Shown here: in pieces, positions 41,986 through 50,337 of the stretch
Position numbering within the stretch: the stretch's first letter is position 1
How the letters are laid out: every line of letters starts with the position of its first letter
Assembly (NCBI GenBank): GCA_007896885.1
Contig: VOIU01000005.1
Location: 62,001 to 126,000, forward strand
From: Bacteroidaceae bacterium HV4-6-C5C
GTDB lineage: Bacteria > Bacteroidota > Bacteroidia > Bacteroidales > Bacteroidaceae
Direction: 5' to 3'
Length of the DNA: 64,000 nt
Notes under the pieces: model-generated
What the model saw: the letters and a program-made list of their open reading frames with translations, nothing else
Database searches by the model: none
What the model was told of the DNA's origin: nothing
Position numbers and translations under genes: made by a program

Positions 41986-42762
41986 ATGAAAACAGCCATT
42001 AAATTAGCGCTTATATATTTTGGAATGCAGATTTTGGCAATGCTTGCCGTTCTGCCTTTCGCTTATATCTACTCATATATCGAATATGGAAATGTAAGTC
42101 AGGGAGCAACTCTTTCGTTAGCCCCTTCTATGTTAGTTGGATTTCTGTTTATGGGACTTTATCTGTGGAGGAAAGACTATTTGAGCAATTACAAGCAGTT
42201 GTTCTCTATCTTTTCCATCTCTTTTTTACTTTACAGTATTCTGGCCGGTATATCTTCTATCTTTGTTATAGAATGTATAATGTCTTTTCTCTCTTTCTTA
42301 CCGGATTTAATGAAGGATACCTTTAACTTGTTGCAATCCGGTTGGTTGGGGATTCTCTGTATCGCTGTATTAGGTCCTATATTGGAAGAACTATTATTCA
42401 GAGGAGCAATTACAAAAGTCCTATTGCAGAAATATAGTCCGTTAAAAGCCATTTTATTATCAGGATTGATCTTTGGTGTTTTTCACTTGAATCCCGTACA
42501 GGTTGTTGGTGGTATTCTTTCCGGCTTTCTGTTTGCTTGGATTTACTATAAATCGGGTAGTCTGATTCCTACCATATTGATTCATATTATAAATAACAGC
42601 CTCTCGGTATATTTTACGTTGCATTATCCGAAGGTCGATCATGTTTCTCAGATTATTGGGGAACCGGCATATTTAATTTTCGTAATTGTGTCGGGTGTGC
42701 TACTTTTATTATCTTTGAAAATGATTAACTCATATAAGAATGAACTAACCTCTCAATTATGA
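41986..42762 (+). CDS. CPBP family intramembrane metalloprotease
   Basis: This 258-residue polytopic protein has about seven TM helices. The CPBP (CAAX protease/bacteriocin-processing, Abi) motifs are present: LGPILEELLFRGAITKVL (EE...R, motif 1), LIFGVFHLNPVQ (motif 2 His), and ILIHIINNSLSVYF (motif 3). Family members cleave within membranes and are associated with prenyl protein processing, bacteriocin immunity or peptide maturation. ATG 41986 follows the promoter; the frame from 41962 is not used. It overlaps the DUF2975 gene by 4 bp (ATGA), so the two are translationally coupled. Confidence 0.9.
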   Translation: MKTAIKLALIYFGMQILAMLAVLPFAYIYSYIEYGNVSQGATLSLAPSMLVGFLFMGLYLWRKDYLSNYKQLFSIFSISFLLYSILAGISSIFVIECIMSFLSFLPDLMKDTFNLLQSGWLGILCIAVLGPILEELLFRGAITKVLLQKYSPLKAILLSGLIFGVFHLNPVQVVGGILSGFLFAWIYYKSGSLIPTILIHIINNSLSVYFTLHYPKVDHVSQIIGEPAYLIFVIVSGVLLLLSLKMINSYKNELTSQL

Positions 42763-43415
42763 AAAAGAAACTGAATATACTCTGTTTTATTGTTATGCTT
42801 GTCTTAAGTTATTCCGTGCTTGAAGCGGTATACTATATGGGTATAGGATTCAAATCGGGTGTCGAGCTGGGAATGAGTACCAAGATGAACGTACAGAGAC
42901 GGCAAGAACTCATGCATTTGGAGAATATTAATTTATTGCCTCGTAATTTATCAAGAAACTTCCTGACTGACTCTGTTTATAATGCTAAAACAGGAAAGTA
43001 TATCCCTGCTTCTTTTGGACAAATGACGGTCAGTGTAGATACCCAGCCTTCCATTGTATTGAAGGTTTTCTCCGTTTCGGCTACTCTGACAGACTTTGTG
43101 ACAACGGTATGGGCTATCATTCTGTTTATTCGTATTGTGGTGTCTATTAATAAATCGGAAATATTCAATTGGAAAAATGTTCGTAGGATACGTCGCTTGG
43201 GCGTATTGCTTATAGTTAGTTTTGCTTGTACATTTCTGACAGCCTTTTTGACGGTTTACAATGTTGAGAAGGTGTTTTCTTCTATGCATTACACACTGTG
43301 TCTGACCGATATGGTGAAAATAACTTCGCTGGTTTTAGGGCTGACTGCCTTGATTGTAGCAGAGGTATTTGCCATCGGATTAAAGATGAAAGAAGAACAG
43401 GAGCTAACGATATAA
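42759..43415 (+). CDS. DUF2975 membrane protein
   Basis: This 218-residue protein has four TM helices: one near the N-terminus, and three in the C-terminal half (FVTTVWAIILFIRIVVS, LGVLLIVSFACTFLTAFLTVY, VKITSLVLGLTALIVAEVFAIGL). A periplasmic loop of about 75 residues lies between helices 1 and 2. The arrangement and the WKNVRRIRRLG segment fit DUF2975, a family of unknown function usually paired with a small YozG-like HTH protein, as here. It overlaps the CPBP gene and precedes the HTH gene by 24 bp. Confidence 0.8.
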   Translation: MKKKLNILCFIVMLVLSYSVLEAVYYMGIGFKSGVELGMSTKMNVQRRQELMHLENINLLPRNLSRNFLTDSVYNAKTGKYIPASFGQMTVSVDTQPSIVLKVFSVSATLTDFVTTVWAIILFIRIVVSINKSEIFNWKNVRRIRRLGVLLIVSFACTFLTAFLTVYNVEKVFSSMHYTLCLTDMVKITSLVLGLTALIVAEVFAIGLKMKEEQELTI

Positions 43416-43439
43416 TCGGATTTTTTGAATGAATGAATT

Positions 43440-43649
43440 ATGATTATAGTAAACCTTGATATAATGATGGCCCGGAGAAAGATATCTCTCGGGGAATTGG
43501 CTGAAAAAGTAGATATTACGCCTGCTAACCTGTCTATTCTAAAGACTGGAAAAGCAAAAGCGATTCGTTTTTCTACCCTCGAGGCTATTTGCAAGGTGTT
43601 GGACTGCCAGCCCGGGGATATTTTAGAGTATAAGGATGACGAAGAATGA
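43440..43649 (+). CDS. Small Xre-type HTH regulator (YozG-like)
   Basis: This 69-residue helix-turn-helix protein consists of a single Xre/Cro domain: MMARRKISLGELAEKVDITPANLSILKTGKAKAIRFSTLEAICKVLDCQPGDILEY. It has no extra domain, as in YozG-type partners of DUF2975 proteins. It probably controls its own operon, with the membrane partner modulating it. The ATG may be at 43440 or 43467 (MMARRK). A 22-bp tandem repeat array follows about 25-180 bp downstream. Confidence 0.88.
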   Translation: MIIVNLDIMMARRKISLGELAEKVDITPANLSILKTGKAKAIRFSTLEAICKVLDCQPGDILEYKDDEE

Positions 43650-43675
43650 GATATTCTTTTGTAAGTAAAGCAGGT

Positions 43676-43834
43676 GAAACTTTATTTACTGAAACTGATT
43701 GGTGCTTACATGAAACTGATTCGAAAAGGAATGTATGTTTCACAGAATCAAGGTTACGGGTATACTCAACGTAGATCAGTCGTATAGTGATCATAGATCC
43801 CTCCTATACTTATCATAGATCACTTGTATTCTGA
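43676..43834. repeat. Imperfect tandem repeats, 22-bp period
   Basis: Four 22-bp units fill about 43747-43834: TATA at 43761, 43783 and 43805 (TAT at 43827), and TAGATC at 43772, 43794 and 43816, all exactly 22 bp apart. ATCATAGATC occurs unchanged at 43790 and 43812. Before this, GAAACT is repeated at 43676, 43691 and 43712. No gene is supported in the 282-bp gap. Confidence 0.75.
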
Positions 43835-43931
43835 AGTTTCCCTTGTTCTAAGCGCTCTGAAGCTTATAGTAGTAATACCCTGTAAATCCGGATATTACTA
43901 CTTTAGTAAAGTGACGGGTGTGAAAGCGGAA

Positions 43932-44357
43932 TTATTGGGCGCTTTTGCTCTTAAAAGCCAATGCATACATCCGTATTTGCTTCACCATGGATAATAGTCC
44001 ATTGCTACGCGTAGGAGACAGATGCTCTTTCAGCCCGATTTTATCAATGAAATACAAGTCTGCGTTAAGAATTTCGTCGGGTGTATGTCCTGATAATACT
44101 TTTATCAAAAGAGCTATGATACCTTTTACAATTAAAGCATCACTCTCTGCCTGAAAAACAATATTCCCATTCTCTTCATCTGCTTGCAGCCAAACACGGC
44201 TTTGGCAGCCCTCAATCAGATTTTGTTCAGTCTTATATTTCTCATCAAGTGTTTCCTGTTCGTTCCCAAGATCAATGAGTAATTGATACCTGTCCATCCA
44301 GTCATCAAAATCACTGAATTCGGCAATTACTTCGTCTTGTGCTTCATTAATGCTCAT
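43932..44357 (-). CDS. sufE: SufE-like cysteine desulfurase activator
   Basis: SufE accepts sulfane sulfur from a cysteine desulfurase for Fe-S cluster assembly. The 141-residue protein has the active Cys in LIEGCQSRVWLQA (about residue 51) and the conserved ADSDA-like segment FQAESDALIVKGIIALLIKVLSG. It is the last gene of a three-gene minus-strand run with an M28 protein and an LD-carboxypeptidase, 10 bp after the M28 gene. The suf genes themselves are not in the window. Confidence 0.94.
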   Translation of the reverse strand: MSINEAQDEVIAEFSDFDDWMDRYQLLIDLGNEQETLDEKYKTEQNLIEGCQSRVWLQADEENGNIVFQAESDALIVKGIIALLIKVLSGHTPDEILNADLYFIDKIGLKEHLSPTRSNGLLSMVKQIRMYALAFKSKSAQ

Positions 44358-44367
44358 TATCTTATAT

Positions 44368-45345
44368 TTATTTTTCGTTATATATTACTTGTAGTAAGGT
44401 TTGCCCTACCGCTCCTAATGTTGCTCTGTCAATACCTTCCATATCATCTTTTATGGTATGCCAATTCTTATAAAATTCGCCGTTTGCTTCGGTATGTATT
44501 ATATCGATGGTTGGGATATGGGCAAAGTCATTAATAAACGTATGGTCATCTGTCACTCTTCCTCCTTCTTCTTTTATGAAATAACGTCCATAGTCAAGAC
44601 TTGCAGCGGCATTCCATACTTTCTGATTAATGTTGGGAGCTTTTTCTTGTGAATATCCTTCATAGCGGAAAGTCGCATTTTTTGCTCCTACCATGTCCAG
44701 CAGAATACCAAATCGTGCGGTATAGCCTTCCACATGTGGATTTCGTGCCCAATATTGCGCACCTAATCCCCATGACTCATCAGTTCCGGGATCGCCATAG
44801 TCCTCGGCATCAAGGAATATCAGGTCTATACCTAACTCCGGTTTTTGTTGCTGTATCTGACGCGCTATTTCTAACATGACACCCACACCACTGGCACCGT
44901 CGTTTGCTCCCAAGATCGGTTTCTGATGATTCTTTTTATTAGGATCGGCATCGGCCCATGGGCGACTGTCCCAATGAGAAAAGATAGCAATTCGCTTTTT
45001 ATTCTCCGGGTTGTATGATCCTATGATATTCCTGGCCTTTAGGAGTGTTCCGTTAAATGCGGATAAATTGGTATATTGGTTAGTGACCGTTGCACCAAAC
45101 TGAGCCAACATCGCTGCCAGGTAGTTACCACATGCCACGTGCGCTGTGGTGTTGGGTACACGAGGCCCGAAATCAACTTGTGCTTTGACATATTGATAGG
45201 CACTGTCTGCATTGAAATTTGGGATATTAACGGTGGCTTTTGTGGTGTTCTCTGTATTTTCACCGGATGTTTTTGCCTTGTTGCTACATGAAACAATAGC
45301 AAGCAACAGCGATATCAACAAGAAAAGAGTATATTTCCGTTTCAT
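44368..45345 (-). CDS. M28 family glutaminyl-peptide cyclotransferase-like lipoprotein
   Basis: This 325-residue protein has a lipoprotein signal (LLLAIVSCSN, Cys about 20). Its M28 zinc fold shows SHWDSRPWADADP, ILGANDGASGVGVMLEIA (metal Asp), FLDAEDYGDPG and TDDHTFINDFAHIPTIDII. The WADADP and DEDYG-like pattern fits animal-type glutaminyl cyclases rather than aminopeptidases. In Bacteroidetes a periplasmic glutaminyl cyclase converts the N-terminal Gln left by signal peptidase I into pyroglutamate. Its start overlaps the LD-carboxypeptidase gene by 4 bp. Confidence 0.85.
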   Translation of the reverse strand: MKRKYTLFLLISLLLAIVSCSNKAKTSGENTENTTKATVNIPNFNADSAYQYVKAQVDFGPRVPNTTAHVACGNYLAAMLAQFGATVTNQYTNLSAFNGTLLKARNIIGSYNPENKKRIAIFSHWDSRPWADADPNKKNHQKPILGANDGASGVGVMLEIARQIQQQKPELGIDLIFLDAEDYGDPGTDESWGLGAQYWARNPHVEGYTARFGILLDMVGAKNATFRYEGYSQEKAPNINQKVWNAAASLDYGRYFIKEEGGRVTDDHTFINDFAHIPTIDIIHTEANGEFYKNWHTIKDDMEGIDRATLGAVGQTLLQVIYNEK

Positions 45346-46310
45346 TCTTTATCTGGATTAAAGTTAAGTTTTACATTTCTGTTTTCTACCTCCAAACTGA
45401 CTTCAGCACCTTCTATAAGAGGCAAGTTCATGGTCACATGCCCTACGGGAAAATTGAAGCAGATGGGATAGTCATATTCTTTCACGAGATCAGCAAGTGC
45501 CCCGTACAAGTCTTTACCGAGGGATTTATCTTCTTCATATTCGGTAAATTGCCCTATGATAAGCCCGGATAACTTATCCAGGACTCCTCCCAATTTGAGA
45601 TTGTATACCATGCGTTCTACTGCGTGAGGTCGTTCACCAACATCCTCAATGAAGAGGATAGTACCCTCACCAGGAATATCGTAAGGAGTTCCTCTCAATC
45701 CGTAAAATACAGAAAGGTTTCCTCCTCGTAAAATGCCTGTGGCTTTACCTTTATGGTTCAGTTTATGTGACGGACAGCTGTAGCCAACCCCATTTTCTCC
45801 TACCTTCAGTGCTTCTGCTGTATCTGCCGTATTATGTCCTAAAAGAATGTCTTTTAATGCTAATGAGCAGAAATCATCATCAGACTCCACCGTTAAGTGG
45901 CGTGCCATTGGAGCATGTAATGAAGCGAAACCTTTTTGCTGGATGACATTGTGAAGTGCGGTAATATCACTGAAGCCGATTAACCATTTGGGAGATTTAC
46001 TAAAGCGGGTAAAGTCCAACTTTCCCACTAAATGGACAGCCCCGTATCCTCCGCGGCTACACAAGATGGCTCTTACGTTCTCATCATCCAATGCATTTTG
46101 CAAGTCTTCCAATCTTTGCGTTGTACTACCTGCATAAGTGCCATGTGAGCTACCGGCGTGTTTACTGACTTCAACTTTTAATCCCCATGACTCAAGGCGT
46201 TTTTTTGCACCTTTAATAAATGATTTATCAATCTTACTTGATGGAGAGAGAATTACCACACGATCTCCTTTTTGCAAGTATGGTGGAATAATCAAACTAT
46301 TCATATTCAT
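45342..46310 (-). CDS. ldcA: LD-carboxypeptidase (S66)
   Basis: This 322-residue S66 peptidase cleaves the L-Lys/DAP-D-Ala bond of murein tetrapeptides during cell-wall recycling. The nucleophile Ser lies in CSRGGYGAVHL (about residue 112), with LIGFSDITALH, ILRGGNLSVFYGL and the late Glu/His region FIEDVGERPHAVERM and FPVGHVTMNLPL. No signal peptide is seen, consistent with a cytoplasmic recycling role. It starts the ldcA-M28-sufE run; the start may be 46310 or 46304 (MNSLIIPP). A -7 box lies at 46412-46419. Confidence 0.92.
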   Translation of the reverse strand: MNMNSLIIPPYLQKGDRVVILSPSSKIDKSFIKGAKKRLESWGLKVEVSKHAGSSHGTYAGSTTQRLEDLQNALDDENVRAILCSRGGYGAVHLVGKLDFTRFSKSPKWLIGFSDITALHNVIQQKGFASLHAPMARHLTVESDDDFCSLALKDILLGHNTADTAEALKVGENGVGYSCPSHKLNHKGKATGILRGGNLSVFYGLRGTPYDIPGEGTILFIEDVGERPHAVERMVYNLKLGGVLDKLSGLIIGQFTEYEEDKSLGKDLYGALADLVKEYDYPICFNFPVGHVTMNLPLIEGAEVSLEVENRNVKLNFNPDKE

Positions 46311-46612
46311 TAATCATTTTAAATAGTGAAGTCATCTCAAAATGAAGAGAACATTGACTTTAATATATCTAACAGCAATATAAGCAAAAGATTATTGTCT
46401 TAATATGTCTGCAAATGTAGCAAAAATAATAGGTATTGCATGTTATGAACTGACAAAAGACAATCTAAAATGTTAATCATATAGGAATGTTTGGAAATTG
46501 ATATTGCTTAGAAATGCACTTTTGACATTATGATATTTTATAACCTATTTTATAGAGGAATAAAGCATATAATATGAATAAAATTTTAGATATTTGTGGA
46601 AAATCTAACATT
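46311..46612. other. Divergent intergenic region between ldcA and ptb
   Basis: This AT-rich region holds minus-strand -7 boxes for ldcA (CAAATGTA at 46412-46419, and a second CAAAAATA at 46421-46428) and a near-match plus-strand box (GATATTTG, about 46590-46597) just before the preferred ptb ATG. No gene is seen. Confidence 0.5.
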
Positions 46613-47530
46613 ATGGAACCTATTCGAAGCTTTGAACAGTTAACTTCCCATTTGCAGTCATTGAATAAAAAGCCGCGTATTGCAGTGGTGTGTGCAAAAG
46701 ATGCTAATACGGAGTATGCTATTTCCCGTGCATTGGGTGAAGGTATAGCTGAGTTTATTATGTTGGGAGACGCTACGGATTTGGAAAGTTTCACTTCACT
46801 GCGAAGGTATCCTCATTCAGTTCAAATCTTGCACATTGTTGACCCTGATGAGGCGGCTAGAGAGGCAGTCAGAATGGTTAGAGACGGAGAGGCTGATATA
46901 TTGATGAAAGGTATTATTAATACAGATAATTTGCTACATGCTATACTCGACAAAGAAACCGGTTTGTTGCCTAAAGGTAAAATATTAACCCATTTGGCGG
47001 TAATGCAAATTCCGACTTATAATAAGCTTTTGTTTTTTTCGGATGCAGCGGTTATACCCCGACCTACGTTGCAACAGCGCATTGAAATGATATGGTATGC
47101 CATTCGTGTATGTCGGCAGTTTGGTATAGAGCAACCTCGTATTGCCTTAATCCACTGTACCGAGAAAGTTAGTGCAAAGTTTCCCCATTCTTTGGACTAT
47201 GTGAATATTGTAGAGCTTGCAGAAGCGGGTGAATTCGGTGATGTCATTATAGATGGTCCTTTGGATGTGAGTACTGCTTGTGAGCAGGCAAGTGGCCAAA
47301 TAAAAGGGATTGCGTCGCCTATTAATGGGCAGGCTGATGTTCTTATTTTCCCAAATATAGAATCGGGAAATGCTTTTTATAAATCCGTCTCTCTTTTTGC
47401 TGGAGCTGAAATGGCCGCTTTATTGCAAGGGCCTACTAACCCTGTGGTATTACCCTCAAGAAGTGACTCGGGCTTATCTAAATATTATAGTATTGCAATG
47501 GCTTGTTTAACATGTAAAGAATGTCTATGA
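46613..47530 (+). CDS. ptb: Phosphate butyryltransferase-type phosphotransacylase
   Basis: This enzyme exchanges CoA for phosphate on an acyl-CoA to give an acyl phosphate. The protein (305 residues from 46613) belongs to the PTA/PTB family: PRIAVVCAKDANTEYAISRALGEGIAEFIMLGD, RMVRDGEADILMKGIINTDNLLHAIL and the C-terminal GPTNPVVLPSRSDSGLSKYYSIAMACL. The frame is also open from ATG 46574, but a near -7 box sits between the two; MEPIRSFEQL at 46613 is preferred, with moderate certainty. It overlaps buk by 4 bp (ATGA). Confidence 0.9.
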   Translation: MEPIRSFEQLTSHLQSLNKKPRIAVVCAKDANTEYAISRALGEGIAEFIMLGDATDLESFTSLRRYPHSVQILHIVDPDEAAREAVRMVRDGEADILMKGIINTDNLLHAILDKETGLLPKGKILTHLAVMQIPTYNKLLFFSDAAVIPRPTLQQRIEMIWYAIRVCRQFGIEQPRIALIHCTEKVSAKFPHSLDYVNIVELAEAGEFGDVIIDGPLDVSTACEQASGQIKGIASPINGQADVLIFPNIESGNAFYKSVSLFAGAEMAALLQGPTNPVVLPSRSDSGLSKYYSIAMACLTCKECL

Positions 47531-48609
47531 AGATATTAGTCATTAACCCCGGTTCTACTTCGACTAAAATAGCCGTTTATGTAGACGAAATTGCTTATTT
47601 GGTTAAGAATATACGTCACTCTGTGGAGGAACTTGCCAATTATCCCGAGGTGATGGATCAGTTTGAATTCCGTAAGCAGTTGGTTGTGGAAGAGCTTGAA
47701 AGACAAGGGATCCCATTTAGCTTCGATGTGGTGATTGGTCGTGGTGGCCTATTAAAACCTCTTCCGGGAGGCGTATACGAAGTTAATGAAGTTATGATTC
47801 ATGACACTCGATACGCAATACGTTCTCATGCATGCAATTTGGGGTGTCTCATAGCAGCTGATTTGGCTTCTTCTCTACCCGGTTGCCGTGCATTTATTGC
47901 CGATCCGGGGGTCGTAGATGAACTGGACGACGTTGCCCGTATTACAGGATCGCCGTTAATGCCCCGAATAACGATTTGGCATGCATTGAATCAGCGTGCT
48001 GTTGCCCGGCATTATGCTACGGAACAATCAATTGCCCATCCTAAACATCCGGTCCGGTATGAGGATCTTAATCTTATTATTTGCCATTTAGGTGGAGGAA
48101 TATCCGTTGGTGCCCATTGCCATGGCCGTGCAATTGATGTGAACAATGCATTGGATGGAGAAGGGCCTTTTTCACCTGAGCGTGCCGGTACACTACCTGC
48201 CGGTCAACTTATCGACCTTTGCTATTCGGGAAAATACAGCAGGGATGAACTCAAAAAAAGAATATCGGGTCATGCTGGTCTGGCAGCCCACTTGGGGACT
48301 ACCGATGTGCCTAAAGTGGTAGAAGCAATAAATAAAGGGGATGAAAAAGCAAAGTTGGTGCTTGATGCCATGATTTATCAGGTGGCGAAAAGTATTGGTG
48401 CGGCGGCAGTTGTGCTTTATGGTAAGGTTGATGCAATCCTATTGACAGGAGGTATTGCTTATTCCGATTATGTGATATCCCGCCTTAAAGAGCGTATTTC
48501 TTTCCTTGCCCCCATACACGTCTATCCAGGGGAAGATGAAATGGAAGCTTTAGCAATGAATGCTCTTGGGGTACTGCGTGGTGAGATTGCATTGCAGATA
48601 TATCGGTAA
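47527..48609 (+). CDS. buk: Butyrate kinase
   Basis: Butyrate kinase transfers phosphate from butyryl (or a branched acyl) phosphate to ADP. The 360-residue ASKHA-fold kinase has MKILVINPGSTSTKIAVY (phosphate 1 loop), VIGRGGLLKPLPGGVYEVN, ICHLGGGISVGAHCHGRAIDVNNALDGEGPFSPERAGTLP and ILLTGGIAYSDYV (adenosine motif). ATG 47527 overlaps the ptb stop and is preferred to 47521. With Ptb it completes the acyl-CoA to ATP route. In Bacteroides this is more likely to serve isobutyrate and isovalerate formation from amino acids than n-butyrate. Confidence 0.95.
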   Translation: MKILVINPGSTSTKIAVYVDEIAYLVKNIRHSVEELANYPEVMDQFEFRKQLVVEELERQGIPFSFDVVIGRGGLLKPLPGGVYEVNEVMIHDTRYAIRSHACNLGCLIAADLASSLPGCRAFIADPGVVDELDDVARITGSPLMPRITIWHALNQRAVARHYATEQSIAHPKHPVRYEDLNLIICHLGGGISVGAHCHGRAIDVNNALDGEGPFSPERAGTLPAGQLIDLCYSGKYSRDELKKRISGHAGLAAHLGTTDVPKVVEAINKGDEKAKLVLDAMIYQVAKSIGAAAVVLYGKVDAILLTGGIAYSDYVISRLKERISFLAPIHVYPGEDEMEALAMNALGVLRGEIALQIYR

Positions 48610-48648
48610 GGTACTTCTTTGGCTAAATGCTAAAGATCTGGTAAACTA

Positions 48649-48685
48649 ATATCCCCTTCCCAAGATAGACCAGGGAAAGGGATAT
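48649..48685. terminator. Hairpin between buk and susD
   Basis: The stem ATATCCCCTTCCC/GGGAAAGGGATAT has one mismatch. It lies between convergent genes and lacks a strong T run, so it is a modest terminator candidate. Confidence 0.55.
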
Positions 48686-48714
48686 ACATAAAATGACTTT
48701 TGAGAGTGATTGAA

Positions 48715-50325
48715 TTAGAATTTGTTCAGTCCTGTATCCCACCATAAGCGTGTTCCGCCATCATCATTTCCACCTAATAGTTGTTTCAAAGAACCCATTG
48801 TAGTGGCATCAAGATCTGTGGGGAATGTAACGCGGCGTATCATAACATCTGTATCAATTGTACCTCCGCTTAAATTGACAGCTACCTTAAACAGCTTTGG
48901 ATAACCGGTACGGCGTTGTTCTGCCCAAGCCTCGCATCCATCAGGATAAAGCGCTAGCCATTTTTGGGTGATAATACGCTCTAACTTTTGCTCTTTAGTG
49001 GCATTATCAATCCACTTCGGTGTAATAGCTGTCATAGCTGCTACATTGAATTTTGTGTCGAAAGCATCTTTGTAGTCCGAAGGAACAGCATTGCTGGTCA
49101 AATAAGTTGCAACATCTCCGGCTCCCCATTGAGTAAAGGAAGTGGTGACTCCTTTCTCGTAATACTCGCCTTCTTTGCCGGAATCAACATAACCCTTTAA
49201 AGCAGCTTCAGCGCGTAGGAACCAGACTTCAGCGGCAGTCATGACAATGATGCTACTGGATGTGGTGATAGTAGTACGCGAGTGATTAATGTAACGGTTA
49301 TCTTTATCCAATGCTGTACCTTGGCGAATACCTTTATAGGTTTTAGCAATAGGGAAAAGCTCGGTAACTTCTCCGTCTGCTCCCGAATTACCGGTAGCTT
49401 TTGCAAAGAACTTCTCTTCACGCGGGTCGTTGTAGCCATTTAAGAAAGACTCCATGCTTGCATTCATATAAACTTCCTGCCATCCACTAACTCCTCCGAG
49501 TGGATTGCGGACGCCGTATTCACCAACAGTCTCCCCGGCAGTCTCCAGTACACCGCCATTTTCAGGGTCCAGTGCAGCTTGAGCTTGAGCCTTAGCGAGT
49601 TCGCTGTCGACATTTGATACCCGCATAGCTAGACGTAAACGTAGGGAATTTGCAAATTTCAACCATTGTGCATACGTCCGTTTTCCTTCAGGCATCATAA
49701 TGTCGGCTTTTTGGAATGTTTCAGGACCGTTACTTGCGATATATGTTTTCAATACTTGAATTGCATCAGTCAGATCGTTAAAGAAATCTGTATAGATATC
49801 TTTTTGAGATTCGGGTGTAGGAGTAGTAGCTCCAAAATTCTTGTAAATGATGGGGCCATAGTAATCGCTTACCCGATGCATCATTGCTACTTTCATAATT
49901 TTAGTAAGTGCGTAGAATGCAGGATAATCCTCCTTCTTACACAACTCCTCCGCATTAGCGATGGAAGGCATTCCCTGAGCATAAGTGTAACTCCATTGAG
50001 CTCCTACCCATCCAGAGTTTAGTTTGTAGGATGAGTTTTGTGAATTGAAGCCACCGTTCATATCATGAAAATAACCTCCGAACATATCAGCAGCCAAGTT
50101 TTGCATAATCTGGTATTGCCAATCGGTTCCGTCTACTCCAGTCTGATATACAATGGCCGTCTGTATTGTCTTGAAGGGGATTAGTTGTTTCTGAAAATCA
50201 TACTCCTGCAAATCGTCAGTATAGGCCCCTGCCGTACTGTTATATCTATCGAAGCTATCTGTGCAAGATGAGAATGCTAGCAGTCCGCTGAGCAATGTAG
50301 TGGTTATATAATTATATTTTTTCAT
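48715..50325 (-). CDS. SusD/RagB-type outer-membrane lipoprotein
   Basis: This 536-residue surface lipoprotein has a signal peptide II (LLSGLLAFSSC) and a SusD-like_2-type sequence: many TPR helices (GWVGAQWSYTYAQGMPSIANAEEL, LKFANSLRLRLAMRVSN) and the terminal AWAEQRRTGYPKLF segment. SusD proteins cap their SusC partner and bind the imported ligand. It starts 12 bp after susC. No glycoside hydrolase or other enzyme is next to it, so the ligand is unknown; SusD-like_2 pairs can import peptides as well as glycans. Confidence 0.92.
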   Translation of the reverse strand: MKKYNYITTTLLSGLLAFSSCTDSFDRYNSTAGAYTDDLQEYDFQKQLIPFKTIQTAIVYQTGVDGTDWQYQIMQNLAADMFGGYFHDMNGGFNSQNSSYKLNSGWVGAQWSYTYAQGMPSIANAEELCKKEDYPAFYALTKIMKVAMMHRVSDYYGPIIYKNFGATTPTPESQKDIYTDFFNDLTDAIQVLKTYIASNGPETFQKADIMMPEGKRTYAQWLKFANSLRLRLAMRVSNVDSELAKAQAQAALDPENGGVLETAGETVGEYGVRNPLGGVSGWQEVYMNASMESFLNGYNDPREEKFFAKATGNSGADGEVTELFPIAKTYKGIRQGTALDKDNRYINHSRTTITTSSSIIVMTAAEVWFLRAEAALKGYVDSGKEGEYYEKGVTTSFTQWGAGDVATYLTSNAVPSDYKDAFDTKFNVAAMTAITPKWIDNATKEQKLERIITQKWLALYPDGCEAWAEQRRTGYPKLFKVAVNLSGGTIDTDVMIRRVTFPTDLDATTMGSLKQLLGGNDDGGTRLWWDTGLNKF

Positions 50326-50337
50326 ATCTAATCGAGT

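Noticed and set aside
42951..43289. 112-codon minus-strand frame
   Set aside because: Antisense to the DUF2975 gene, without any motif.
43676..43834. Possible CRISPR array or insertion sequence end
   Set aside because: Units are contiguous without spacers, and there is no transposase or target duplication nearby.
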